Shown: positions 13,681-21,290, numbered from the stretch's first letter. The stretch is 64,000 nucleotides of DNA from a virus (IMGVR_UViG_3300035199_000184:1-64000); one strand, 5' to 3'. Notes: generated from the sequence alone by a model not told the origin. Translations and numbers: made by a program.

Positions 13681-14071
13681 ACTTCGTTCTCCGCTTGGCG
13701 TCCTCCTTGCATTCCCGTACAGCCGATTTCTCTATCTCGCTGAGCATCTGGTCCAGGAACTCCCCCTGACCGTCGCGGCCTAGGTTCTGGATCACTCTGC
13801 CTACGTTCTCGACTCGGGCTGTTGTCATACCGAGCATGAGCATAATGAAGGCAACCTTTTCAAGTCCCTCTGGTTCATCGGCGTTGGGTGCCGCCTTGTT
13901 AAGTTCCCTTCCGATGTCCTTGAAGTCGGCGGCAATAACTTCAAGGGACCGAGCGAGCCGCCTGATGTTGTCCTTGTTCTTTGTTTCGAGAACTTCCTTG
14001 CTAATGTCTACGCGGTCCCAGCGGGTGGTATCTTCCTTGGCCCTAGAGGCCCGTTGTCGCTTTACCTTCAT
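13670..14071 (-). CDS. Phage protein, unknown function (133 aa)
   Basis: 133 residues, mostly helical with basic ends and a hydrophobic centre (VAFIMLMLGMTTARVENVGRVI). No motif recognised. GGAG precedes the start at 14071. Position within the recombination operon suggests a DNA-metabolism accessory role, nothing more. Confidence 0.6.
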   Translation of the reverse strand: MKVKRQRASRAKEDTTRWDRVDISKEVLETKNKDNIRRLARSLEVIAADFKDIGRELNKAAPNADEPEGLEKVAFIMLMLGMTTARVENVGRVIQNLGRDGQGEFLDQMLSEIEKSAVRECKEDAKRRTKYGW

Positions 14072-14084
14072 GGTTCACTCCTTG

Positions 14085-14174
14085 CTAAAATACTCTGAAT
14101 AACAACCAGACATAGACTATCACGTAAATGGGGACCAGTATTACCCCCACTGTATCGAAGTCTTTCTCCTTCAT
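14085..14174 (-). CDS. Possible 29-residue membrane peptide
   Basis: From the ATG at 14174 the frame encodes MKEKDFDTVGVILVPIYVIVYVWLLFRVF (written here as two parts: a polar start MKEKDFDTVG and a single hydrophobic helix to the end). A longer version from 14267 would overlap the neighbouring membrane gene. The ribosome-binding site is weak, so the call is tentative. Confidence 0.35.
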   Translation of the reverse strand: MKEKDFDTVGVILVPIYVIVYVWLLFRVF

Positions 14175-14196
14175 GTCCAAACCCTGAGAACATACG

Positions 14197-14421
14197 TCAT
14201 CGTCGTACGCCAAGAGAAATAAACAGTAGGCCAAAACCAAAGTATGCTCCGATCTCAATGATTGCACACGCCGTCATACCGAGTATGATCCCCAGCAGGC
14301 CCCCGAGGTACAGCCACACCTCAATGCCAACTATCACCCCGGCTACTGCCGGCAGGGCGAACAAACAAAACACGAGGACTCCGAAGAAAAAACTGACGAT
14401 GCATTGCGCTGCTAATTTCAT
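14197..14421 (-). CDS. Small membrane protein
   Basis: 74 residues that are almost entirely hydrophobic, with two or three membrane helices (about 6-28, 31-48 and 50-70) separated by Gly. Short charged tail GVRR. No family recognised. It could be an early membrane protein acting on the host. Confidence 0.6.
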   Translation of the reverse strand: MKLAAQCIVSFFFGVLVFCLFALPAVAGVIVGIEVWLYLGGLLGIILGMTACAIIEIGAYFGFGLLFISLGVRR

Positions 14422-14435
14422 GAGGTATACCCTTC

Positions 14436-14873
14436 CTATTCTGTAAGTTCACTTCGGTACTTGTTTTTAGATATCCTCAAGTACTCGCTGACCACATCCC
14501 GAAACTGGTTGGTTCCCCATCCCTTCTGGATCGCTAGCTCCAAAAACTCGTCCTGGAACTGAGCCGGCAGACGGGCTGCTGTATCGTAGTGAGCCTGTGA
14601 GAGCCCCAAATTCGGCTTCCTAGAGGCTTTCGCCACCCTGTCACTGGTACTACGCAATCTATTTAATTTGCTCAGAGACAGTGATTCTGGGATGCTCTGG
14701 GCATATCCGTCCCCGAACCGCCGTTCTGCTTCATTCAATAGGTCTCCGATCCACCAAGGAGCACCCTGGATGGCCCAGGCCGCGAACTGGAGGGCCTGTT
14801 CGAAGTCCCTCACAGTCGCGTCCTTGGGCATCGTGGCACCGTACTCATCAACTTCAGCTTTGCCGATCTTCAT
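14436..14873 (-). CDS. Helical phage protein with ParB-like C-terminal features
   Basis: 145 residues. The block FEQALQFAAWAIQGAPWW, then GDLLNEAERRFGD, followed by LSQAHYDTAARLPAQFQDEF and KGWGTNQFRDVVSEYLR resembles helical DNA-associated proteins of phages and plasmids that share this helix order with ParB-like regions. A function in replication or partition is inferred only. It overlaps the nuclease gene by 20 bases. Confidence 0.5.
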   Translation of the reverse strand: MKIGKAEVDEYGATMPKDATVRDFEQALQFAAWAIQGAPWWIGDLLNEAERRFGDGYAQSIPESLSLSKLNRLRSTSDRVAKASRKPNLGLSQAHYDTAARLPAQFQDEFLELAIQKGWGTNQFRDVVSEYLRISKNKYRSELTE

Positions 14874-15435
14874 GCTCTCTCTCTTCCAGCCCCACGGTGC
14901 GGTGCCAAGATACGTAGCGGTCCACCCAGTGCTCTATGTCGGCCTTCAGGTCAGGGTACGGGTAGCAGACGAACTGCTCCATGCCCTTGACCGTCCAGAT
15001 TCCATTCAGCAGCTTGATCTGCACCACGTCGTACCAGAATTCAGTACCACCGAAAGCCTCAAGGTATATCCGCCACTGGAGACTGTCCAGGTAGCGGTCT
15101 ATCTTGATAGCTTTCTGTGTTGTCTTAAGGTCTCGTACCTGGAGCCCATGCAAGTAGTCGGCCTTGGCGACGATCTCGTGTCCGAGGACATCGAGCGTCA
15201 CCTTGGCCTGGGTAATGCGACCTTCAGGGAGACGCTCTCGGACGCCTTGCACATCCGATGCGTCTACCCCGTCAGTCACTTCACCGTCCACAGCACTCTC
15301 GAAGAGGGTGCCGGCGGACATTGCAGGTGTCCACTCTTTCGTTCCTGTTGCGGTTGCGACCATGTCGTCGGTCGTCATCCAAGAAAAGGTTCGATAGAGG
15401 CGATACGATTCCAGTGTTGTTGTTGATATCCGCAT
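14854..15435 (-). CDS. PD-(D/E)XK nuclease (Cas4/RecB-like exonuclease)
   Basis: 193 residues. N-terminal GTLFESAVDG at about 42-51, the catalytic Asp93 (KADYL), Asp102-Leu-Lys104 (RDLKT) and the QW-type motif YLDSLQWRIYLEAF at 115-128. This is the RecB/Cas4 pattern. It stands next to SSB and Sak4-like genes, so it probably supplies the 5'-end resection of a phage single-strand annealing pathway. No iron-sulphur Cys cluster is seen. Confidence 0.78.
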   Translation of the reverse strand: MRISTTTLESYRLYRTFSWMTTDDMVATATGTKEWTPAMSAGTLFESAVDGEVTDGVDASDVQGVRERLPEGRITQAKVTLDVLGHEIVAKADYLHGLQVRDLKTTQKAIKIDRYLDSLQWRIYLEAFGGTEFWYDVVQIKLLNGIWTVKGMEQFVCYPYPDLKADIEHWVDRYVSWHRTVGLEEREHEDRQS

Positions 15436-15436
15436 C

Positions 15437-15790
15437 TTACCAAGGTAGCTCTTCGGTCACGGTCTGAGTCTCGGCAACAGGTGCCGCTGCGGGGGCTGCG
15501 GGACGTACCCAAAGACCTTCGCAGGACAAGAAGTAACGCACCTCACTCGACTCATCCTTACGCCAGCGGCGACCGGACAGACGATAGCCGACTTCGACTT
15601 CGTCACCGACGTTGAACCCATCGGGGATACCGATCAGGTCACGGGTGAATTCAATCGGCACGAAATTCGGGTACTTGCTGTCGGCACCCTGGACCAAAAT
15701 CATCGACCTCTTCTGGAAGCCGTTCTTCCCGAATTCCTTCGTGGGCTCGATGTCGTGGACCGTCGCCTTGATTGTTTGTTCTGTGAACAT
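15437..15790 (-). CDS. Single-stranded DNA-binding protein (DUF3127-type)
   Basis: 117 residues. OB-fold pattern of the DUF3127 family: FGKNGFQKRSMIL, then a VPIEF strand, GDEVEVGYRLSGRRW and EVRYFLSCEGLWV. The C-terminus is a Pro/Ala linker ending EELPW, which resembles the acidic aromatic tail by which bacterial SSBs bind partner proteins. It lies between the nuclease and the Sak4-like ATPase. Confidence 0.8.
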   Translation of the reverse strand: MFTEQTIKATVHDIEPTKEFGKNGFQKRSMILVQGADSKYPNFVPIEFTRDLIGIPDGFNVGDEVEVGYRLSGRRWRKDESSEVRYFLSCEGLWVRPAAPAAAPVAETQTVTEELPW

Positions 15791-15819
15791 ACGCTGTATT
15801 CCTTTCTAGAATACGGGGT

Positions 15820-16716
15820 TTAGACAAAAGCCTTCTGCTTCTTGTCGTAGGTAATCCCAAGTTCAGTCACTCTGACTTGGAGAAGTTTCTTTCGTTGTGC
15901 GACCAGGGCGCGGTTGCCCTTGAAGTACTTGTCGAGCCCGAGCAGTGTATTGGCGTCGTCAGCGGACTCGACGAAGCCACACTCAGCCTTGAACTCTTCG
16001 AGCTCTTCCACTGCCTTGAACTGGGTCTTGGCAATGCATCCCATGCCCTTCTTGATTGCCGTCACTTGGCCGGCGAACCAGTTGGGCTCGTCGTCGAAGC
16101 TAGGCACAACCAGCGGCTGAAGGCCGGCGGGATTCTTGCCGAGGCACTCGCCACGGGGTGAGAAGTCCAACACGGTCTTGTCGTCTCCACGCTTGTGCAG
16201 CCGGCCAACGGCGTCACACAGCTTGAAGATTTCATGGTACGTGCCGCCGGTAATGTCGGGGCGTATGTACAGGTCGTCACCATTCCGGGCCTCTTTGTCA
16301 TGAGCCAAGAAGATCACGTCCTTGCCGAGCGTCAGGATACCCTTAACCCAGCGGGCGAAGGTGCTTTTAAGCTCCCCGTATCCCTGTAGCGTCGGCTCAC
16401 CAGACTCTCGCACCAGTCGCCGGTCTCGGCTTCCGATCTCCATGATCAGGTAGTCCAGGGCTCGACCAACGGTGTCCAGGATGACGGTATCGTACTCCAC
16501 TAGGTCTTGTGCCCCCAAGCCCGAGACTTCAGACCAAGAGTCGATGATCACGGTGTCGCCACGGTAGCCCGAGCGATGTGATCCATGGTCGAAGTCCAGG
16601 CAAAGAGGCTTGGACGCAGTGAACGCACAGGAGGTCTTGCCGGTTCCAGGTGAACCGTAGACCATGACGTTGGTGTTAGCCACTACCAGTTGTTCCGTTG
16701 CTCGTACAATCTTCAT
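15820..16716 (-). CDS. Sak4-like RecA-fold ATPase
   Basis: 298 residues. Walker A GSPGTGKT at 21-28, FDHGSHR as the next conserved turn, Walker B VILDT at 78-82 and FLAHDKE as the sensor-like segment. This matches the phage AAA_24/Sak4 family, which promotes single-strand annealing with a cognate SSB. Here the DUF3127 SSB follows directly. The C-terminal 90 residues are charged and may contact DNA or SSB. Confidence 0.82.
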   Translation of the reverse strand: MKIVRATEQLVVANTNVMVYGSPGTGKTSCAFTASKPLCLDFDHGSHRSGYRGDTVIIDSWSEVSGLGAQDLVEYDTVILDTVGRALDYLIMEIGSRDRRLVRESGEPTLQGYGELKSTFARWVKGILTLGKDVIFLAHDKEARNGDDLYIRPDITGGTYHEIFKLCDAVGRLHKRGDDKTVLDFSPRGECLGKNPAGLQPLVVPSFDDEPNWFAGQVTAIKKGMGCIAKTQFKAVEELEEFKAECGFVESADDANTLLGLDKYFKGNRALVAQRKKLLQVRVTELGITYDKKQKAFV

Positions 16717-17408
16717 GCGTTCACCTCTTTCAGTTTCATTGCTCTATGGGTTGCTGTGCGGTCCTGGCTGCACATATCAGCCCAAACTTCGTCATTGATC
16801 TCGTCTCGGGACTTCGGTTGCCACTCCTCGTTCTGGTAGAAGAGCGTATTCTCCATCTCCCGCTTCCGGGCTCGTACCCGCTTTGGTAGCTGCCCCTTGT
16901 GGTACAACTGTGAGGCGCGCTGTTTGCTGATTCCGAGAAGCTTGGACCAGCCTGTCAGAGTTCTAGTGTCACCTCCGACGTCAACCACGGTTCCCGCACA
17001 CTTGCCGCTGAAAGTTACGTAGTTTTGTGGACCCAGAAACTTTCTCTTGTCACGGGGGCCGATCCATAGAGTCTCGTCACCGATGTCCCGCAATAGGTCG
17101 CGGAAATTGACCCACCGTGCTACGACACGACGGAGCTTGATGTACTTTCGATGACACTGGTAGAGTCGACTGCTGACGGGTATGGGGGATTGCCGGAGGG
17201 TGCACTGGGCGGTGCAGTAGAGCACTGCACCTTTTTTTACGGAGTGCTTAACTGCCTGGACCGTCGCACCACAATCGCACCGGATTGTGATTCGAGGATT
17301 CGTGCTGCACTGACCCTCGGGATCTTCCGCTACTACAATGTTGCCGTAGCGGCGACCTTCGAGATTGCAGAACCTAGATGATTTGCTAGGCTGTCGCTCG
17401 TTGCTCAT
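16713..17408 (-). CDS. Zinc-ribbon DNA-binding protein related to phage HNH/AP2 homing proteins
   Basis: 231 residues. NLEGRRYGNIVVAEDPEGQ followed by RCDCGATVQAV and YCTAQC is the zinc-ribbon module found at the N-terminus of many phage HNH or AP2 homing proteins. Near residue 165, LTGWSKLLGISKQRASQLYH looks like a helix-turn-helix. No HNH core follows, so it may be a regulator derived from a homing protein. Its stop overlaps the Sak4 start by four bases. Confidence 0.6.
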   Translation of the reverse strand: MSNERQPSKSSRFCNLEGRRYGNIVVAEDPEGQCSTNPRITIRCDCGATVQAVKHSVKKGAVLYCTAQCTLRQSPIPVSSRLYQCHRKYIKLRRVVARWVNFRDLLRDIGDETLWIGPRDKRKFLGPQNYVTFSGKCAGTVVDVGGDTRTLTGWSKLLGISKQRASQLYHKGQLPKRVRARKREMENTLFYQNEEWQPKSRDEINDEVWADMCSQDRTATHRAMKLKEVNA

Positions 17409-17418
17409 TCGTCACTCC

Positions 17419-17484
17419 TTCTAAAAAATTCGAACGTCTGGCTATTGTACGCCGGCTAGACGTCAATGGTTCGATAATTTAGAA
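17419..17484 (-). repeat. Nested inverted repeat
   Basis: TTCTAAA (17419-17425) mirrors TTTAGAA (17478-17484), and ACGTCT (17434-17439) mirrors AGACGT (17458-17463) around GGC/GCC. CGAAC (17431-17435) also mirrors GTTCG (17469-17473). A/T runs flank both sides. It lies between two same-strand genes and could be a terminator on the minus strand, an operator or a replication-related site. Confidence 0.55.
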
Positions 17485-17496
17485 AAAATTCCGAAA

Positions 17497-17985
17497 CTAT
17501 TTACGAGCAGGAAGAAAAGGAATCAAATGGGTGTCGGTATCTGTGTCGGGCTGTGGAGTGACTACAGTTCCTGACTTAAACAGACTACCGATAGCGAGGG
17601 GAATGCCCACGCCGGCCCCCAAGCCCGTGCCGCCTATGCCAGCGGCGAGTGCGAACTTGAGAAGGGGAGACAATAAGCTCTTCTTGAGAGCGACCTCCTT
17701 TACAGGAGCGGCCTCAGCAGGGGGCTCGGGATTAGCCGGCATCCCAATGCTAATGTCATCAGCAATGATGATATCACCCATCTGGTCTTCCTCTGCCCCC
17801 CCACTAGGGGGGAGCATTTGGTCGAGATATCTATCCGCTTTGCGGCGGCTGTGGGACGTCATAGCTATCTGATCCTGAAGGTGCGAGGCTTCTTCCCCCG
17901 CCTTCAGTTTCAGAAACTTCGCTGTCAGCTTCTCCCTCAAATTCTTTGGCAAGGTCATCAAGTCTTCTTGCGATATCTCTTCCAT
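17497..17985 (-). CDS. Single-pass membrane protein, unknown function
   Basis: 162 residues. Charged helical N-terminus, a Pro/Ala linker around 85-100 and one hydrophobic Gly-rich segment at about 110-135 (FALAAGIGGTGLGAGVGIPL), then a polar tail. Function unknown. Its first 155 bases overlap another reading frame (17831-18070). Confidence 0.55.
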   Translation of the reverse strand: MEEISQEDLMTLPKNLREKLTAKFLKLKAGEEASHLQDQIAMTSHSRRKADRYLDQMLPPSGGAEEDQMGDIIIADDISIGMPANPEPPAEAAPVKEVALKKSLLSPLLKFALAAGIGGTGLGAGVGIPLAIGSLFKSGTVVTPQPDTDTDTHLIPFLPARK

Positions 17986-18070
17986 GCTCTTGAATGACTT
18001 TCCCTACACCATCGCCGTCAATTACGGCTCGGCGTAGCTTGAAGAAGTAGGCATCGTAGTTTATATCCAC
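17831..18070 (-). CDS. Possible overlapping small protein (GTG start)
   Basis: 79 residues starting with GTG at 18070. Helical N-terminus (AYFFKLRRAVIDGDGVGKVI) and an acidic, Ser/Gly-rich end. Sensible composition and position between two genes support it, but the ribosome-binding site is weak and 155 bases overlap the next gene. Confidence 0.45.
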   Translation of the reverse strand: MDINYDAYFFKLRRAVIDGDGVGKVIQEHGRDIARRLDDLAKEFEGEADSEVSETEGGGRSLAPSGSDSYDVPQPPQSG

Positions 18071-18099
18071 GATTCAGTCCCAGGTTGGTACTACTCAGC

Positions 18100-18357
18100 T
18101 TACGAACTGGAAGCAGCATCACGTTCCGGCGGCAGATTGCGGATCGCTACGCTCTCACGCATGCCCACTTTGCCTTCGAGGTGCTGACTTCGCAGAGCGT
18201 CACTGAAGAAATCGGCGGAATCCGACTGGCGTTGACCACTCTTGTACAAGTGTTCCTTCCAATGCAGATAGCTGTCGCTGTCTAGTGCTGCCATGCTTTT
18301 GTTACTCCCGGACTCAGCCTCGTCGTTGGGACAGGGCATCCCATCAAGAATTCCCAT
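18100..18357 (-). CDS. Small phage protein, unknown function
   Basis: 85 residues from the ATG at 18357, which has GGAG ten bases upstream and lies five bases after the upstream stop. Polar, Ser-rich sequence with no motif. An extended frame from 18405 would overlap the upstream gene and is not favoured. Confidence 0.58.
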   Translation of the reverse strand: MGILDGMPCPNDEAESGSNKSMAALDSDSYLHWKEHLYKSGQRQSDSADFFSDALRSQHLEGKVGMRESVAIRNLPPERDAASSS

Positions 18358-18361
18358 CCAC

Positions 18362-18751
18362 CTACTCCGACTTCGCTGTATCCTTAGCTTTCCCCTTGAA
18401 ACCAATTCTCAGCGGCGAGCCAAGGGGTTGGGCCTGCCGTAGAATCTCGTTGTTATCAATAATCCCGTCTCCGTTAAAGTCATAATGGAGTTCCAGTACG
18501 ACCGGAGGGAGGAATCTCATTATCTCAGCCACAGCCTCCTCGTCAAGCACAACCCCAGGTCCGGGGGGGCCTGTCATGCCCTCTGGTCCTCGGAGTTTTT
18601 CTAAGTACTTCTCGACGATTATGGGGGCGAGGGCCTCGGCCAGCTTGTCGTAGTCAATCTCCGGGGACGTGGGCTCTGGTGTGTCTGGAGGACATTTCTC
18701 GGGTAGCAACTTCGGAGGCCTAAACTTAGGACCTGCTTGGCCCGGAGGCAG
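18362..18751 (-). CDS. In-frame continuation of the protease gene: collagen-like and EF-hand-like segment
   Basis: After the protease TGA (18752-18754) the same frame stays open for 129 codons. It starts CTG and contains a Pro-rich linker, GPEGMTGPPGPG (collagen-like) and DFNGDGIIDNNEI (an EF-hand or dockerin-like calcium loop). No ATG or GTG and no ribosome-binding site open it; only a TTG at 18709 is possible. The proline-rich sequence is continuous across the stop. It may be expressed by UGA readthrough, by TTG initiation, or be a decayed C-terminal domain. Confidence 0.5.
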   Translation of the reverse strand: MPPGQAGPKFRPPKLLPEKCPPDTPEPTSPEIDYDKLAEALAPIIVEKYLEKLRGPEGMTGPPGPGVVLDEEAVAEIMRFLPPVVLELHYDFNGDGIIDNNEILRQAQPLGSPLRIGFKGKAKDTAKSE

Positions 18752-19402
18752 TCACGTACCACCTGGAGGGCAGCGCCAGCCCAGCTTATTTAGCACCCGT
18801 GATGCGAACGACTCGATGTGCTCGGGCGAGACCGCATTTGTGTGGGTGAACCGAGGATTGGCCGAAAAGCCCTGGCCGGGGGCCGATATCTCGATAGCCA
18901 TCCCAACAACTCGGGCTTGGTCGTCAAATATCGGACCACCGCTATCGCCGGGGCGTACTGCCCCTAATAGTGTGTATTTGGTTTGAAGTTTTGTAGCCTT
19001 AAAGCTACCACCACCGTATCCATAAGCGTGGTAGGTCTTGCCTCGCTCGGCTCTGCCAACGGAATACGGGACCCAGGACTGCTCTCCGGTGTCGATGACG
19101 AACGCCGCAAGATCGTGCCCCTCGCCATCTTTCCAGACTAACGTGTTGTTGTTGTCTACCCGGTACGAGACAGCCGGGTATGCGGTGTCTCCGAGCTTGG
19201 CGAAAGCGTCCCCTTGGGTGTTTAGTACATGCCACGCCGTTATGACCAGTGATCTGTTTGCCGTGCCCTTCTGACTTGCGAGGATGAATCCGGTGCCGAG
19301 CCGGTCACCTCGACCAACACGTAAAATTTTGGATGCAAAGGAATCACTGACTGGTAGTAACGCCAGACAGATCAGGGCCGCTGCTAGTAAAGCTCTCTTC
19401 AT
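18752..19402 (-). CDS. Secreted trypsin-like serine protease (S1 family)
   Basis: 216 residues. A clear signal peptide (MKRALLAAALICLALLPVSD, cleavage after about residue 24) precedes a chymotrypsin-fold domain. The triad is visible: His58 (ITAWHV), Asp97 (GHDLAAF) and Ser154 (RPGDSGGP). It is presumably exported to the periplasm. A secreted S1 protease is unusual in phages. It could act in lysis or on envelope proteins. The frame continues past its UGA stop. Confidence 0.85.
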   Translation of the reverse strand: MKRALLAAALICLALLPVSDSFASKILRVGRGDRLGTGFILASQKGTANRSLVITAWHVLNTQGDAFAKLGDTAYPAVSYRVDNNNTLVWKDGEGHDLAAFVIDTGEQSWVPYSVGRAERGKTYHAYGYGGGSFKATKLQTKYTLLGAVRPGDSGGPIFDDQARVVGMAIEISAPGQGFSANPRFTHTNAVSPEHIESFASRVLNKLGWRCPPGGT

Positions 19403-19468
19403 ACCATTCTCCAGGCTTATCTACTAAGCTAGCTTGATGCGTTCTTAATTATAGCCTACTTAGGGGGT

Positions 19469-19852
19469 TCATTCAAAGAGGTGGGCCCAGTTGGCACCCC
19501 AAACGGTGTCCTCCATGAGCCGCCGTTCCTCGACTTCTGGGTCCTGTGACGTAAACGTATACCTCACAACACTATACTCTATCCGACATAGCACCCCCTC
19601 ACTGTACCAGGACAGGGTCTTCTTGGTTCCGTCCTCAGACCAACGGGGGTTATGGACTTGGCGTACCCAGTGCCATCCTCGGCACTGTCTACCGAGAACC
19701 GGATGATAGTCCCAGAGAATGATCTGGAAATTGTCCGGTTCATCCCAAGCGTCCGACACCCGAGCGTTGATCTCAAGGATGTCTACCTGGACTACGTGGA
19801 CTTCTGTTCGGAGCACGGCTCCGAGAATGACGATGATTCCGAGGCCTGACAT
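19469..19852 (-). CDS. Phage protein with N-terminal hydrophobic segment
   Basis: 127 residues. A short hydrophobic start (MSGLGIIVILGAVL) could be a signal or anchor. The rest is Trp- and Tyr-rich (WDYHPVLGRQCRGWHWVRQV), suggesting a beta-rich domain. No family recognised. It overlaps the DUF3310 gene by about 60 bases. Confidence 0.58.
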   Translation of the reverse strand: MSGLGIIVILGAVLRTEVHVVQVDILEINARVSDAWDEPDNFQIILWDYHPVLGRQCRGWHWVRQVHNPRWSEDGTKKTLSWYSEGVLCRIEYSVVRYTFTSQDPEVEERRLMEDTVWGANWAHLFE

Positions 19853-20238
19853 TTTTCTGTCATTTCCTCTCGAACCAACTGCCCAAGCATTTTTGCTTCG
19901 TGAACTATCTTGTCGATTTCCTCAAGGTCGGGATCACCACTGCGGTAGCTGGCCACAAACGAATAGCAGCGGTTGATTATCTCTCCCATTGCGACTTCCG
20001 GTCCCCAGTTTTTGAAGTTAGTGACGAACGGCTGAACCTTCAGGTGCTTGTAGTGATCACCTCCGACTTGGTCATCGAGCGGCGTGTGCTTATCAAACAG
20101 GGATGCACAGAATTCGGGTAGCTTAATCTCAGGGGCATGGATAGCGGTTGCTCTGCCGAATTCGATATCCTTAACGACGGGTCGGGGTAGCTCTTTGCTT
20201 CTGCCATTTCCGCTTTTGTTCTCAACTGTGGACGACAT
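19792..20238 (-). CDS. DUF3310 family protein
   Basis: 148 residues. The signature DQVGGDHYKHLKVQP followed by FVTNFKNWGPE and MGEIINRC is DUF3310, a small phage family sometimes annotated as SaV-like or nucleotide-kinase-associated, with no settled function. A Ser/Lys-rich N-terminus of about 50 residues precedes it. The start at 20238 follows AGGAG. Confidence 0.82.
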   Translation of the reverse strand: MSSTVENKSGNGRSKELPRPVVKDIEFGRATAIHAPEIKLPEFCASLFDKHTPLDDQVGGDHYKHLKVQPFVTNFKNWGPEVAMGEIINRCYSFVASYRSGDPDLEEIDKIVHEAKMLGQLVREEMTEKCQASESSSFSEPCSEQKST

Positions 20239-20292
20239 GGTCACTCCTGGGGGGTAGATAGTGTGGAAAAAAAATGTGGGATTGGAATCATA

Positions 20293-20691
20293 CTACCGGC
20301 TACAGCCGGGGCAGCATGCGGGATTGTTGGTAGAGTTGCAGTTGTCGCAACACTTGCATTCGTCACAGTCACAGGAGCCCGTGTCCGAACAGCCAGCACA
20401 ACACTGACAGTCCTCACAGTCGCATCCAGAGTTGCTGGACGAGAGCAGGCCAATCGACGCAACAACTAAGATTATTGCTGAGAGTCCCGCTGCTGTTTTG
20501 CTTTTGATTAGTTTCTTTAGGTTCATAGCTAGGTTACTCCTATTTAGATTCCTTCTGACGCCCCAAACTGCGATCAGTTGGGCGACGATTATGGCCGCAC
20601 CGATGATGAGCGACCCTCCTAGTAGACCGGACGTGATGCCTTCGGCGATGCCGTGACAACTCACGTCGATGGTGATGTCTGATGTGTCCAT
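20293..20691 (-). CDS. Membrane protein with Cys-rich, metallothionein-like C-terminus
   Basis: 132 residues from the ATG at 20691 (GGGTGATATA upstream). A membrane helix lies near 18-42 and a second hydrophobic stretch before a tail of about 43 residues with 15 Cys. The tail has the pattern CDCxxCxCCxxC twice, then CCPGC. An internal ATG at 20526 has its own AGGAG and would give a 77-residue product that begins like a signal peptide or lipoprotein. Metal binding is inferred from the Cys pattern. Confidence 0.6.
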   Translation of the reverse strand: MDTSDITIDVSCHGIAEGITSGLLGGSLIIGAAIIVAQLIAVWGVRRNLNRSNLAMNLKKLIKSKTAAGLSAIILVVASIGLLSSSNSGCDCEDCQCCAGCSDTGSCDCDECKCCDNCNSTNNPACCPGCSR

Positions 20692-20720
20692 TATATCACC
20701 CCCTGTGGCCTCGGCAAACT

Positions 20721-21290
20721 TTACTTCTCGTACCAAATATGGTCAGCAATTCCCCAGTCGATAGCCTGCGTTGCCGTAAAAAAAGTGTCGGATGTCTTTG
20801 AGCCAAAGCTCTTCCAAAACCGCTTGTCTTTGTTTGTGTTTAGAGTCATAGCATTTATCCAGGCCTCGTCGGTAAGTTCAAACCATTTCACTGTGGACTT
20901 GATGTTGGCACCCCGGTCCTCTAACTCTCCACCCCAGTCGTGGCACATGAACTGAGCGTTGGGGGCTACCCAGCGTTCCCCCTTGTCACCTGCTGCCAGA
21001 ATCAGCGGGGCTGCTGACATGCAGCTACCGAAGGCAAAGGTGTGGATCGGACACCGGATGGTGTTGATGATATCGTAGAGAGCCAGGGACTCGACTATGT
21101 CGCCGCCCGTGGAGTTGACGAACAGTTCCACGGGCTTGGCGGCGTTGGCTGTCTCCAGGTAGTAGAGCGACTTCACGGCGTTACTGATCGACTCGGTTTC
21201 CAGGTCTCCCACCAGGAAGACTCGGCGGTTAGCCAAATCGAGTCCACGTTCGAAGTATGCACCTGAGATGTCGTTCGACGACGTTGTCAT
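20721..21290 (-). CDS. ClpP-like serine protease
   Basis: 189 residues, normal ClpP length. Triad by alignment: Ser92 (GSCMSAAPL), His117 (FMCHDWGG) and Asp168 (KTSDTFF). The strand-turn VNSTGGDIVESL is also typical. It is not next to capsid genes, so it is less likely a prohead protease than a ClpP-type peptidase working with a host or phage unfoldase. The MoxR ATPase is not a known ClpP partner. Confidence 0.82.
   Translation of the reverse strand: MTTSSNDISGAYFERGLDLANRRVFLVGDLETESISNAVKSLYYLETANAAKPVELFVNSTGGDIVESLALYDIINTIRCPIHTFAFGSCMSAAPLILAAGDKGERWVAPNAQFMCHDWGGELEDRGANIKSTVKWFELTDEAWINAMTLNTNKDKRFWKSFGSKTSDTFFTATQAIDWGIADHIWYEK

Noticed and set aside
14668-15426. Plus-strand frame of 252 codons opposite the nuclease genes
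   Set aside because: It lies opposite two genes with clear protein features and overlapping starts; no supporting signal on the plus strand.
20721-21290. ClpP-like protein as prohead protease
   Set aside because: It is 30 kb from the capsid genes and grouped with regulatory and DUF3310 genes; no cleavage-type capsid N-terminus was noted.
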